Assembly (NCBI GenBank): GCA_963843385.1 | Contig: CAWJJY010000005.1 | Coordinates: 434,001-498,000 of the forward strand | DNA length: 64,000 nucleotides | Reading direction: 5' to 3' | Source of the DNA: CAVOHU01 sp963843385 | GTDB lineage: Bacteria; Acidobacteriota; Vicinamibacteria; Vicinamibacterales; JAKQTR01 | In this document: positions 25,880-35,250 of the stretch, one piece after another | How the letters are laid out: every line of letters starts with the position of its first letter | Position numbering within the stretch: the first letter of the stretch is position 1 | Notes under the pieces: generated by a model | Databases searched by the model: none | Seen by the model: only the letters and a program-made list of their open reading frames with translations | What the model was told of the DNA's origin: nothing | Program-made: the position numbers and the translations under genes

Positions 25880-27565
25880 TCACCTGACCGTGACGGGCTG
25901 GCCATTTCCAGGCAGCGGGGTGTCCTTCGGTTCACCCATCGTCGCCATCTTGAAGAACGCCGGATAACTCTGGCCCGGCTGGGCAAGGCTTGATCGACTC
26001 ACGTACCACCCCCCGTCCGTTGGACGCCACACAGCCGGGTCGATCTTCCCGTCCCCGTCATAGTCGCCGGGCACGACCACGTCACCCGGGCTGCTCCCTC
26101 CGTCGAACCACCCGGCAAGGCCTTGCTCGGGGTGAGCCCAACTCACCCATGCCCATTGAGTCGTGGACGGCCTAAACACGGCGAAATCGAACCTCCCGTC
26201 GCCGGTAAAGTCACCCGCCACTGGAGTGTCACCGTCAGCAATGTATGGAAAATCGTGGTACGTGAATTCGTCGTAGCCGTTGCGGGACAAGAGTACGTGC
26301 CACGTATGGGTTGATCTCTGGAAGTACGCCGGATCTGTCTTGCCATCGCCGTCGTAGTCGCCAGGGATGAGGACCAGATCATTCTGATCCCACCACAAGT
26401 CGACCTGCCCCGAGAAGTTGCACCCAGACACCGAAGGCATCGCGCTCCAATGACCGGCCGGGGACCACACCACGACGTCTACCCTTCCGTCGCCATTGAA
26501 GTCGAAGGGGACCGGGACGTCATCACGGTTCCCCAAGTGCAGGTGACTCGGACCGCCGTCTGTCGAGCAGAGAATATCCCACTGCCCGAAGATGTCGTCC
26601 TCTCCGAAGCTGTACACCGCCAGATCAGCGATTCCGTCGCCGTCGTAGTCCGCCTGAACCGGCGTGTCATCATGTGATCCGAACGCAACCTCGCGCAGGG
26701 TGCCAAGGCTCCCTGACAGTTTTCCGAACCACTTCTCCGCGGTTGGCCTCCACACCACGAAGTCGTCCATTCCATCCCAATCGTGATCACCAAGGGTGGA
26801 CCACCCGACGTGATCGAGCGGGTGCGTGCTGACTGCATCCAGGAACACGAGCTCCGGTGCACACAACGCTGTCGTGAATGGTGTTTGATGAAGCCTCATA
26901 CCAGCGCCAGTGTGAAAAGTCCACGCGGCAGCACCAGCGAGCTTGGCTGCCGTGGCCGCCTTCACAAAGGGGTTCCCGTCCTCGTAGGCCAAGCTGCAGT
27001 CGACGCCCCTGAAGTAGGGGTCCCATGTGTACGTCGCGCGGGCACCCTCCTGAAAATACACGGGCCGAGCGGCTGCCTTCAGCGCGTTGACTTCCCCACG
27101 AGCGTACTCGTACCAATCCGCCGTCTGACGTTGATGGTACGCCACCACGTCGAGATTCGCTGAACCCGCCAATGTGACGCTCGGATCGACCACGCCGCTG
27201 CTGTGGGACGCCATCACGATTCGGGTCGGATCAATCGTGTGGACGTGCTGACTGATCGCCTGCACCTGTTCGGGGGTCAGTTCCTTGTCTGCGCCCTGGT
27301 CCATTTCATTCTGCAAGTCGATGAACACATGCGAGTAGAGCGGACTCCTGATTGCGCAGACGATCTCGGGAATTCCCGTTGTCCCTTGGCCGCCCATGCA
27401 TCTCGCGTCAGTCGAGTTGCCCGTGATATCGAGAACACTGATCAGGGGCCCCTCCCGGTTGATTGTCACATCGACCACAAAGCCGCACTTGCCCGCAGCC
27501 TCCAGGAGGGCCCTGAAGTTACTCAGTTGGTCGCCGTTGAAGTGCCCGTAGTGGTCCAGAAGCAT
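25880..27565 (-). CDS. glycoside-hydrolase-like TIM barrel fused to FG-GAP repeats, 5'-truncated
   Basis: 561 aa from ATG 27565, but the frame stays open and protein-like upstream (PLWNDQAQDPFPNV) to a junction near 27601, so the native start and signal peptide are gone. Residues 1-260 look like a GH5/clan-A type barrel: HVFIDLQNEMDQG (Glu87 as likely acid/base) and PVYFQEGARATYTWDP (Glu173 as possible nucleophile). Residues 265-545 hold five or more FG-GAP/VCBS units (DYDGDGKTDPAYFQR, DFTGDGRFDFAVFRP, DYDGDGKIDPAVWRP), which bind calcium in known cases. Base composition is visibly less G+C-rich than the neighbours. Without its signal sequence it is probably not exported, hence likely a decaying gene. 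The glycosidase call is moderate. Confidence 0.7.
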   Translation of the reverse strand: MLLDHYGHFNGDQLSNFRALLEAAGKCGFVVDVTINREGPLISVLDITGNSTDARCMGGQGTTGIPEIVCAIRSPLYSHVFIDLQNEMDQGADKELTPEQVQAISQHVHTIDPTRIVMASHSSGVVDPSVTLAGSANLDVVAYHQRQTADWYEYARGEVNALKAAARPVYFQEGARATYTWDPYFRGVDCSLAYEDGNPFVKAATAAKLAGAAAWTFHTGAGMRLHQTPFTTALCAPELVFLDAVSTHPLDHVGWSTLGDHDWDGMDDFVVWRPTAEKWFGKLSGSLGTLREVAFGSHDDTPVQADYDGDGIADLAVYSFGEDDIFGQWDILCSTDGGPSHLHLGNRDDVPVPFDFNGDGRVDVVVWSPAGHWSAMPSVSGCNFSGQVDLWWDQNDLVLIPGDYDGDGKTDPAYFQRSTHTWHVLLSRNGYDEFTYHDFPYIADGDTPVAGDFTGDGRFDFAVFRPSTTQWAWVSWAHPEQGLAGWFDGGSSPGDVVVPGDYDGDGKIDPAVWRPTDGGWYVSRSSLAQPGQSYPAFFKMATMGEPKDTPLPGNGQPVTVR

Positions 27566-27601
27566 GACGTTGGGGAAGGGGTCTTGGGCCTGATCGTTCC
27601 A

Positions 27602-27786
27602 GAGTGGGACGCTCAGCAGATGACGGAGTTGTCGGAGGGGATTTCCAGGTGCACAACTACCCAGGCCTGTTCGTCATCGACGGATCAGTCGTGCCGGGCA
27701 ACCCGGGCGTGAACCCCTCGCTGACGATTACGGCGCTTGCCGAGTACGCCATGAGCCAGGTGCCGGCGCGACCACAGGCCGGTTGA
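27602..27786 (+). pseudogene. 3' fragment of a second GMC oxidoreductase gene
   Basis: About 60 codons matching the last part of 21415-23079, from VGRSAD through GLFVIDGSVVPGNPG to AEYAMSQ and a TGA at 27784-27786. The reading frame is intact, and most base differences are at third positions. The match starts abruptly at about 27602, exactly where the truncated glycosidase gene begins on the other strand. It has no start signals. Confidence 0.85.
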
Positions 27787-27789
27787 GCC

Positions 27790-28728
27790 TTACAGCACGT
27801 TCAATCGGAAATGATAGGCGGCCCAGAGGCCAGCGATCTGGAATCCGTATATTCCGACGACGGCGAGGGCCCGAAGCGGCGCCACGCTCCGGTCCCGCTC
27901 CGAAACGGCTTCCCGCGGGTAACCGCGAAGGAACAGGCCGTACGCCATCAACGCCAGGAGCGTTCCGGCGATGACGTCGACGAAGTAGTGCTGCTTGGTG
28001 TAGAGCGTCGAGACTCCGATGAGCGCGGCCCACAGCACCGCGAGGAATCCGACCGTCCTGTTCACCCTGTATGCGATCAGTGCCGACACGAACGAGTTCG
28101 CCACGTGGAGCGAAGGGAAGCAGTTGTACCGCCAGTCGAGCGAGTACTGAAGCCGCAGACACCAGGCCGCGAACCCGTCGCCGGGCACATCGCTCGGCCT
28201 GGGCCCCGCCGTTGGATAGAAGACGAAACCGACATACGCGACGGAGAGCGTGACGAGGTACGTTTTCATGGCGCGGCGAAACAACTCCCCGTCGCGCACG
28301 ACGAACACGGGCAAGAGCAGGAACACGAGGAGCGATCCGTAGACGAGCATCCAGGCCGGTTCGAGTCCTACGGCCCGGTCGAGAGCGACCTCGGGCGCGT
28401 GAAGCCCCAGGCCCAGCGTCTGTGCGCCGACGCCGAAGTAGAGCGGGACCAGTGACACAACCGCGCTGGCGAGGGCCGTGCCCGAGAGCATATATACGAC
28501 GATCCCCGGGACTGCGCCGAGCAGGAAGATGAAGACGGCCTCCGTCAGGAGTCCTTCCGGCAGCAGCTCCGCCAGAACGGTTGCGGCGACCGCGAGCCCG
28601 ATGAGCAGCCACACGGCCCTTCGGCGCCGTCGCTCGGAGACTCGCTCGAGGCCGCGCTGCAGTCCCCGGCCCGCGACCGGGGACACGAACACTCCGATGG
28701 CTGCGGCGATCAGGATCGGATCGAGCAC
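27790..28728 (-). CDS. PAP2-superfamily integral membrane phosphatase/phosphotransferase
   Basis: 312 aa with about nine hydrophobic helices. PAP2 active-site blocks are FYPTAGPRP, CFPSLHVANSFVSALIAYR and STLYTKQHYFVDVIAG, which supply the conserved Arg/Ser-His and the final His-x3-Asp. The family cleaves or transfers lipid phosphates at the outer face of the membrane, and the form resembles the inositolphosphotransferase-like PAP2_3 group. Its stop is 3 nt from the end of the GMC fragment, which converges with it. The gene is monocistronic. Confidence 0.85.
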   Translation of the reverse strand: MLDPILIAAAIGVFVSPVAGRGLQRGLERVSERRRRRAVWLLIGLAVAATVLAELLPEGLLTEAVFIFLLGAVPGIVVYMLSGTALASAVVSLVPLYFGVGAQTLGLGLHAPEVALDRAVGLEPAWMLVYGSLLVFLLLPVFVVRDGELFRRAMKTYLVTLSVAYVGFVFYPTAGPRPSDVPGDGFAAWCLRLQYSLDWRYNCFPSLHVANSFVSALIAYRVNRTVGFLAVLWAALIGVSTLYTKQHYFVDVIAGTLLALMAYGLFLRGYPREAVSERDRSVAPLRALAVVGIYGFQIAGLWAAYHFRLNVL

Positions 28729-28896
28729 GATCGGTCTCCGGAATGGCCGATCCTGTCAGTCAATTGCAGGGCGGCCGGCCTGAATCCTACCACTCCCGCC
28801 GCGTCGGGCGGTGGCTTCGGCCGGGTCTGACGACCAAGCCTCAATCCGACCTTGCACCGTCGGGATATGGGGCGGTGGCTTCAGCCCCGCCGTGCC

Positions 28897-28918
28897 GCGC
28901 GGGGCCTCGGCCCCGCGC
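28897..28918. repeat. perfect 9-bp stem-loop
   Basis: GCGCGGGGC and GCCCCGCGC around a CTCG loop. It sits between divergent genes, so it is not an ordinary terminator; REP-like or incidental. Confidence 0.5.
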
Positions 28919-28999
28919 CCGGTCGTCGCGACCCGTCGACGCTGAAGGGCCGCCATGTGCGGATCCGAATTGCGGACGTCCGTCCAGGTGCCGATCCGC

Positions 29000-29028
29000 T
29001 TGTGAGCGCGCCGACGGCAGCGTAGGAT
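29000..29028 (+). promoter_or_regulatory. promoter candidate for the DUF3788 gene
   Basis: TTGTGA, 17-nt spacer, TAGGAT. The start would be near 29035, about 70 nt before ATG 29105. Confidence 0.35.
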
Positions 29029-29104
29029 AGGCACGCCTGTACGGGGCGGCTGCCTTGCATCACGCGCGGCTCGGCAGCCGGCCCCGTGCGCGTGGCGTGC
29101 CCAC

Positions 29105-29525
29105 ATGGCCGATCCCGAGGCAGAAATCAGCGCTCGTCCGCCGCGGCCCGATGAACTTCGTCGCCAGCTTGGACGATCCAGCGGGCTGTGGGACGAACTG
29201 AAGGCGCTCATGGCCCGCGACGTATGCGCCGCTCACCGAGGAGTGGAATCGTCCGGGAAGGAAGTACGCGTGGTCGCTCAGGCTGAAGGTCCGATCCAGG
29301 ACGCTGCTCTACCTGCTGCCGAGAGACCGCCACTTCGTGGTGGCGTTCGTGCTCGGCGAACGGGCCGTGGACGCGGCGCACCGCAGCTCGCTCTCTCGCT
29401 CGATCCTCGACGCCATCGATGCCGCACGCCCGTATGCAGAGGGCCGCGGCGTGCGCATCGAGGTCAGGACCCGCAAGGACCTCACCGATATCACGACGCT
29501 GGCCGCCGTCAAGATGGCGAGCTGA
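29105..29525 (+). pseudogene. DUF3788 family protein, +1 frameshift
   Basis: The N-terminal frame from ATG 29105 (PPRPDELRRQLGRSSGLWDEL) and a second frame from about 29221 (YAPLTEEWNRPGRKYAWSLR, LLYLLPRDRHFVVAFVLGE, AKPYAEGRG-like ARPYAEGRGVRIEV) together make a complete DUF3788 protein of about 140 aa. One extra base in CGCGACG at 29216-29222 separates them. Family function is unknown. Either a real inactivating mutation or a sequence error. Confidence 0.7.
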
Positions 29526-29574
29526 CACCCGGGAATACCCGACTGTGAATCATCGCTTCAACAAGGAGCCGGAC

Positions 29575-32468
29575 ATGCATCAATTCGTCACTCCAAAGCG
29601 CTTCGCCGTGGGGCGCGCGCTCATCCTCTTTGGACTCGCCGCACTATTTTCAATCACGCCCCTCGCCTCACCGATCGGCCAGGGTCCGTCCGCGGCCGAG
29701 ACCGCCGCGGCGGCGCCGTCCACGCCGAAGCCCAACTACGACCTGGCGGTCGCAATGGACGACGCAGAAAGTCGGCCGCCTCGTCTTCGACACGTCGGTC
29801 ACCCCCCGCTGGTTCGAGTCGGGCGACCGTTTCTGGTATGCCTTCCAGACGAGGGAAGGCCGCAAGTTCTATCTCGTCGACCCGCTCAAGAAGTCCAGGG
29901 CGCCGCTCTTCGATCACGTCAAGATGGCGGCCGCACTCATGGCGATCACGCTGCAGCCCTACGACGCACAGCACCTGCCGTTTTCGACCGTGAGGTTCGT
30001 GAAGAAGGACACCGCGTTCCAGTTCGACGTCCAGATCCCGCGCGATGCGCAGTACCTCAAACCCAAGACGCCGGTACAGGTCGGACCGCTGCCCGCCGTC
30101 GACAAGAAGGACGCAGGAGCAGCCAAGAAGGACAGCACGGCCGTCAAGAAGGACTCGGCAGCTGCGGCGAAACAGTCGCCGGACGAGGTCGACAACGACG
30201 TCGACACGGACGAAGCCCAGCAGCAACAGGGGCAGCGCGGCCAGCAGCAGGGCCAGCAGCAGGGGCAACGCGGGCAGGCGGGCCGCGGCGGCGCGGCTGC
30301 GACGCCGCCGCGGCCGCGGACCCTGCACTTCGAATACGACATGGCGGCAGGCACGCTCGACCTCATCGACGAGGACTACCGCGCGCCCCAGCGGCCGCGG
30401 TGGGCACAGCTCTCGCCGGACGGAAAGACGATCATCTTCGCCCGCACTCACAATCTCTTCATGATGGATGCCGAGACCTACGCCCTCGCGCAGAAGAAGG
30501 CCGACGATCCGAAGATCGTCGAAACGCAGCTGACCAAGGACGGCGAAGAGAACTACAGTTTCGCCCGCACGGTGCAGGCGGGCGGCCAGATCGAACAACA
30601 GCAACAGGACGAAGATCAGACCGGGACCGAACAGGAGACCACCGACAAGAACGCCCGCGTTCCGGCCGTGGCAGCGGTCTGGTCCAGGGATTCCGGCAAG
30701 TTCTCCGTCGTTCGCCGCGACCAGCGCAAAGTCGCCGACCTGTGGGTGATCAACGCCCTGGCCACGCCGCGGCCCAAGCTCGAGATCCTACCGCTACGCC
30801 ATGCCCGGTGAAGCGAACGTTCCGCAGTCCGAGATCAGCGTGTTCGACCGCGAGACCAAGGCGATGGTCAAGATGAAGGTCGACAAGTTCAAGGATCAGA
30901 CGGTCTCGGTCGCCACCATGCCCGCCCGGGCGGGCGCGGGTGGCGGACGCGGCGGGCAGGGCGGAGGCGCCGGCGGCGGTCAGGATGCCCCGCCACCGCA
31001 GTGGTTGAGCGAGACGCCCGACAGGGTCTACTTCACGCGCACCAGCCGCGATCAGAAGAAGGTGGACGTATGCGTGGCTTCTCCGGACTCAGGCGAGGTC
31101 AAGGTCCTGATCGAGGAGCGGCTCAACACCTACATCGAGACCAGGCCGCTGCGGCTGATCAACAAGGGCCAGGAGCTGATCCACTGGTCGGAGCGGACAG
31201 GCTGGGGCCATTACTATCTTTATGACGCCGCAACCGGCGCGCTCAAGAACGCGATCAGCTCGGGTGAATTCGTCACGACCGGCCTCGAGGGCATCGACGA
31301 GAAGGCCCGCGTCGCATTCATCACGGCCGTCGGGCGCGAAGCGAACGAGGATCCCTACTACCCGCACCTCTACCGTGTGAATCTCGACGGTTCGGGCATC
31401 AAGCTCCTCAACCCCGGGGATGCGTCTCACGCCACGAGCCTGGCGGAATCGACCAGGTACTTCGTGGACAACTCGTCCCGCGTGAACAGTACACCGGCCG
31501 CCGCGTTATACGACTCACTCGGCGCTCTCATCTCGCCGCTCGAAACGACCGATGTCGTCGCGCTGCAGGACGCGGGGTTCAAGTTCCCTGAGCCGTTCAG
31601 GACGAAAGCCGACGACGGGATCACGGATCTGTTCGGCGTGATGTACAAGCCGTTCGACTTCGACCCGGCGAAGAAGTACCCCGTCATCCTCTACGTCTAT
31701 CCGGGCCCGCAGACCGAGAGCGTCACCAAGACGTTCAACCCGCGCAGCCAGAGCATGTCGCTCGCCCAGTACGGCTTCATCGTGGTCGAGGTGGGCAACC
31801 GAGGCGGCAACCCGCTGCGGTCGAAGTGGTACCACAACTACGGATACGGCAACCTGCGCGACTACGGCCTGGCGGACAAGAAGGCCACAGTCGAACAGCT
31901 GGCCCGCAAGTATCCGTACATCGACATCAACAAGGTCGGGATCTGGGGCCACTCGGGCGGCGGGTTCATGACGGCGGCGGCGCTGCTCGTCTACCCCGAC
32001 TTCTTCAAGGTCGGTTGGTCGGAGAGCGGCAACCACGAGAACAACATCTACAACAATACGTGGAGCGAAAAGAACCACGGCCTGAAGGAGGTCGTGGACA
32101 AGGACGGCAAGGTCACCTTCGAGTACGACATCGAGCGCAACTCGGAGCTGGCCAAGAACCTGAAGGGCCGGTTGGCGCTCATCACCGGCGACATCGACAA
32201 CAACGTGCACCCGGCGAACACCTACCGGTTGGCCGATGCCCTGATCAAGGCGAACAAGCGCTTCGAGTTCTACCTGATCCCCGGCCAGCGCCACGCCTAC
32301 GCGACATCCGGCTCGTGGGTGAACATGATGCGCGCCGACTATTTCTGCCGGTGGCTGCTCGGCCAGTCGGCCGACTCGGTCGACATCGTCGAGCTCAACC
32401 GGGAGAATGAGCAGACAGGCGACAAGGTCAGCACGCAGGGCGGTGGACGCGGACGAGGAGGACAGTAG
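29575..32468 (+). pseudogene. S9 family prolyl oligopeptidase/DPP-IV-like peptidase with two +1 frameshifts
   Basis: Start ATG 29575 has AAGGAG 6 nt upstream and a signal peptide (ALILFGLAALFSITPLASP). The reading frame moves near 29745-29751 (into WTTQKVGRLVFDTSVTPRW) and again near 30787 (into YRYAMPGEANVPQ). Removing one base at each point gives about 963 aa. The propeller half has a low-complexity Q/G/R- and KKD-rich insert (about 30107-30300). The hydrolase half has nucleophile motif GHSGGGFMTAAA, the Asp in TGDIDNNVHPANT and the His in GQRHAYATSG. The family removes Xaa-Pro dipeptides or cleaves oligopeptides in the periplasm. As written it cannot be made in one piece; 30801-32468 alone would still encode the catalytic half. 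Confidence 0.85.
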
Positions 32469-32470
32469 GC

Positions 32471-32536
32471 CGCGACATCCTCGAGCTGAACTGCGAGAAG
32501 GAGCGGGTCGGAGACAAGGCGCGGCGGAGGCAGTAG
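32471..32536 (+). pseudogene. remnant of a second S9 peptidase 3' end
   Basis: Directly after the S9 stop, 21 codons read RDILELNCEKERVGDKARRRQ-like sequence and end in TAG (32534-32536). This parallels the main gene's own tail DIVELNRENEQTGDK. It looks like the last codons of a related S9 gene left behind by recombination or deletion. Confidence 0.6.
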
Positions 32537-32941
32537 CCGGCGCGGCGAACCGCGCCCGCGAGTCGTTCGCACTCGTGCCGAACCGTTCGAGGCCCGCGGT
32601 GACTGTCACCCGAGACAGCCCGTGGGCCTCGAGCGTCTCGTCTTCCCTGAACAACCCCCTTGCACGCTTCCGGGTCACGGATTCCCGCCGTCGTAGTGTC
32701 CGGTGGAATGCAGCCGCAACCCGGATTCCCGCCTGCAAGGGATCGGGCTGCGGGTTTCGGCGGTCTAAGTATCTGGCCCGATCGGATTCCGCATTCGTAA
32801 CAGATTGACCCCCTAGCCGACCAAGTTTGGCGGTCACATCGCGTCAGCGCCCGGAATTCGACGGGCTGAATCAGGCGCGGCTTCCGATCTCAACGCAAGA
32901 GGGGTCGACGGCGGACCCCGGCTTCAGTGGAGGGTGTGGTA
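32537..32941. other. 405-bp spacer before the NmrA-like gene
   Basis: No gene is recognised and no clear promoter was found. A Shine-Dalgarno GGAGGG at 32929-32934 precedes the next gene. Confidence 0.5.
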
Positions 32942-33892
32942 ATGGCTCAGAAGGCAGTAATCGCTGTGGTTGGCGCCACCGGCGCGCAGGGCGGAGGCTT
33001 GGTGCGGGCCATCCGCGAGGATCCCGAATCGCGGTTCCTGGTTCGCGCCATCACCCGCGACACAGGCACCGAAAAAGCGAAGGCGCTGGCGCGGATGGGC
33101 GCCGAGGTCGTTGCGGCTGACGTGGACAACGTGGAGAGCCTCGTCAAGGCATTCAAGGGCGCGTACGGGGCCTTTTGCGTGACGTTCTACTGGAACCACT
33201 TCTCACCCGAGCGGGAAACGGCGAACGCACGGGCGATGGCGACGGCGGCCAGGCAGGCCGGCCTTTCACACGTCATCTGGTCGACGCTCGAGGACACCCG
33301 CCGGTTCGTCCCGCTCAGCGACAACCGGATGCCGACGCTGATGGGCCGCTACAAGGTGCCGCACTTCGATTCCAAGGGCGAGGCAAACTCGAGCTTCACC
33401 GAGCTGCGCGTGCCGACGACGTTCCTGAACACCTCGTTCTACTGGGAGAACTTCCTCTACTTCGGCCTCGGCCCGAAGAAGGGGCCCGACGGGACGCTCG
33501 CGATCACGATGCCGATGGGCGACAGCAAGCTGCCGGGCATCGCCGTGGCGGACATCGGCCGTTGCGCCCACGGCATCTTCAAGCGAGGCGGTGACCTCAT
33601 CGGCAAGTCGGTCGGGATCGCCGGCGAGCATCTCACGGTAGCGGAGATGGCGGCCGCATTCACCAGGGTCCTTGGCCAGCCCGTGCGGTACAACGACGTG
33701 CCCCCGGAGGTCTATCGGGGCTTCGGATTCCCGGGCGCGGAGGACATGGGGAACATGTTCCAGTTCAATCGGGACTTCTCGAAGGAGTTCTGCGCCGCCC
33801 GCGACCTCGGCTTCTCGCGATCGCTCAATCCGGCGCTCCTGACCTTCGACGCGTGGCTCGACCAGAACAAGAGCCGCATTCCGCTCGAATAG
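32942..33892 (+). CDS. NmrA/HSCARG-like NAD(P)-binding protein
   Basis: 316 aa from ATG 32942, set by GGAGGG 7 nt upstream (GTG 32927 is also open). The dinucleotide-binding motif is VVGATGAQGGGLVRAI. Later blocks are GAYGAFCVTFYWNHFSPE, HVIWSTLEDTRRFVP and PTTFLNTSFYWENFLYFG, as in NmrA-type atypical short-chain dehydrogenases. Members often sense NAD(P) rather than catalyse; some reduce quinones. It is monocistronic, with two hairpins directly downstream. Confidence 0.85.
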   Translation: MAQKAVIAVVGATGAQGGGLVRAIREDPESRFLVRAITRDTGTEKAKALARMGAEVVAADVDNVESLVKAFKGAYGAFCVTFYWNHFSPERETANARAMATAARQAGLSHVIWSTLEDTRRFVPLSDNRMPTLMGRYKVPHFDSKGEANSSFTELRVPTTFLNTSFYWENFLYFGLGPKKGPDGTLAITMPMGDSKLPGIAVADIGRCAHGIFKRGGDLIGKSVGIAGEHLTVAEMAAAFTRVLGQPVRYNDVPPEVYRGFGFPGAEDMGNMFQFNRDFSKEFCAARDLGFSRSLNPALLTFDAWLDQNKSRIPLE

Positions 33893-33894
33893 CG

Positions 33895-33945
33895 CTCGAC
33901 CGCGCGGTCGAGGCTCACGGACCGTGCCGCCTCCGAGCGGCACGG
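33895..33945 (+). terminator. double hairpin after the NmrA-like gene
   Basis: CTCGACCG-CG-CGGTCGAG (33895-33912) begins 3 nt after the stop. CCGTGCCGC-CTCCGA-GCGGCACGG (33922-33945) follows with a 9-bp stem. No U tract is present. Confidence 0.55.
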
Positions 33946-34190
33946 CACCGTCGAGTCGCCGGCGCCGGGGCCGCCAATCCGGAGGGCGTCGACTGCGCTC
34001 GCGGTCCCATTAGCAGCGTCAGCTCGTTCGAGGCTGCGCTGGTGACGGTGGCGTTGGCCGCCCGCCCCCGACAGGCGTCGTTCTTCCGATATCACGCGAA
34101 TAGGGGCTACAGGTGAGACTGCTGTCCGGGGATTCTGCTGCCTGGCGAACGGCCTGACGAGAACAGGCGGACTCAATCGAAGCAGGGTGG

Positions 34191-34224
34191 CAGCCGTCCC
34201 GAGCCGATGGACCCGGGACGGCTG
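34191..34224 (-). terminator. terminator-like hairpin after the lipoprotein gene
   Basis: Perfect 11-bp arms CAGCCGTCCCG (34191-34201) and CGGGACGGCTG (34214-34224) with a 12-nt loop, 18 nt beyond the stop at 34243. No U tract. Confidence 0.55.
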
Positions 34225-34242
34225 ATTGCGTCGCGAGCTGAC

Positions 34243-35250
34243 CTATCGCCGCGGCGGCTTCCGGACGCCGAGCTCAATCACACGTGGAGTGCGCGCCGGC
34301 GCGGCGCCCTCCTGCCCATTTGTCACGCCGGTGATCGCACCGGCGGTGTGCGAGAAGGTCGTGATGAGCGCGCCCGACCCTCGCCCGCCACTGTCTCCCG
34401 ATCCGGTGAACGTGCCCCGGTAGGTGTCAATGCGCGTGCCGTTGTTGACGCGCACCACGTAGTTGGTCGACGCCACGCCGCACGAGGACCAGTAATCGAC
34501 CCGGACCGTGTAGGTCCCGGAAGGCGCCTGTCCGGCCGGCCAGTTGATGTTCTCGCTGTTCTTGTTGTCGATCGAGCATCCGGCATTCGAGTCGAGATCG
34601 AGCTTGCCTCCGCTTGCCACCGAGGTATTCGACCAGTAGACCTCGTCGCCCCTCGGATCCACGACGTGCAGGTCGACATCGCTCGCGGTGTCCCAGGATA
34701 CGTTCACCTGGACTTCACCGGATCCGGCCGGCAGCACTCGGGTGGAAATCTTCGAAATCGCGCCGACCTTGCCGCTCGAATCGGCCCCGAGCGCCGAGAG
34801 ATCGAAGTTGGTCACCGGGATCGTGCGCGCGAAGGTCAGGACCAGCGTCACGACCGTGTTGGCGGTCGCCAGATCGACTTGATAGTAGTCCCCTACCCCG
34901 CCGTCAACCGACTGGATGAAGAGATACAGCGTCTTGATGGCGCTCGCGCCGCGGGCGGTCAGCAGGTTGGCTCCGCCGTTGACGACGCCGGTATTGCCAG
35001 TCAGGGTCAGGCTTGGCCCAGTGGACGCCGCGGGAGGGCTCCCGCTCTTCGATGTCCCGGTGACACCCGGATCGCCGGTTATCGAGGCCAGAAATTCGCC
35101 GACCTTGTACCTCGACGACGTCGGCGTGGGACCCGTCGTCGACTTCTTGCTGCAACCGATCGTCAGCGGGATCAGGATGACGCCCAACGCAAGAAGCGGT
35201 AGCCAATGGCCGGCTCGTGACGACCGGCGCAATGGTCTGACAGGATGCAT
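34243..35250 (-). CDS. DUF2135/YfaP-like lipoprotein
   Basis: 335 aa from ATG 35250 with GGAGG 5 nt upstream. The lipobox LTIGC puts the lipidated Cys near residue 33, followed by a Ser/Thr/Pro/Gly linker. A first domain (about 45-170) has LTLTGNTGVVNGGANLLTA and a cohesin-like run (VVTLVLTFARTIPVTNFDL). A second (about 180-290) has VSWDTASDVDLHVVDPRG and GTYTVRVDYWSSCG, the pattern of DUF2135. It is a surface or periplasmic lipoprotein of unknown role. A possible -10 TATGAT lies at 35451-35446; the rest of the 269-bp upstream spacer shows nothing else. Confidence 0.75.
   Translation of the reverse strand: MHPVRPLRRSSRAGHWLPLLALGVILIPLTIGCSKKSTTGPTPTSSRYKVGEFLASITGDPGVTGTSKSGSPPAASTGPSLTLTGNTGVVNGGANLLTARGASAIKTLYLFIQSVDGGVGDYYQVDLATANTVVTLVLTFARTIPVTNFDLSALGADSSGKVGAISKISTRVLPAGSGEVQVNVSWDTASDVDLHVVDPRGDEVYWSNTSVASGGKLDLDSNAGCSIDNKNSENINWPAGQAPSGTYTVRVDYWSSCGVASTNYVVRVNNGTRIDTYRGTFTGSGDSGGRGSGALITTFSHTAGAITGVTNGQEGAAPARTPRVIELGVRKPPRR

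Larger units (their letters stand above)
28729..29104. other. 376-bp spacer with hairpins and a promoter candidate
   Basis: No gene is seen. Two similar G+C-rich stretches carry GGGCGGTGGCTTC (near 28807 and 28870). A perfect 9-bp hairpin is at 28897-28918 (GCGCGGGGC-CTCG-GCCCCGCGC). Plus-strand TTGTGA (29000-29005), 17 nt, TAGGAT (29023-29028) may drive the DUF3788 gene. Confidence 0.55.
33893..34242. other. 350-bp convergent spacer with three hairpins
   Basis: No gene is present. Hairpins at 33895-33912 and 33922-33945 follow the NmrA-like gene, and 34191-34224 follows the minus-strand lipoprotein gene. The middle (33946-34190) shows nothing recognisable. Confidence 0.6.

Noticed and set aside
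21415..28728. An insertion sequence or prophage between the GMC copies
   Set aside because: No transposase, integrase or phage gene is recognisable; only rearrangement footprints are.
30101..30300. The Q/G/R-rich and KKD-rich stretch as a separate low-complexity gene
   Set aside because: It is in frame with both sides of the S9 peptidase propeller domain and is typical of insert sequences in this family.
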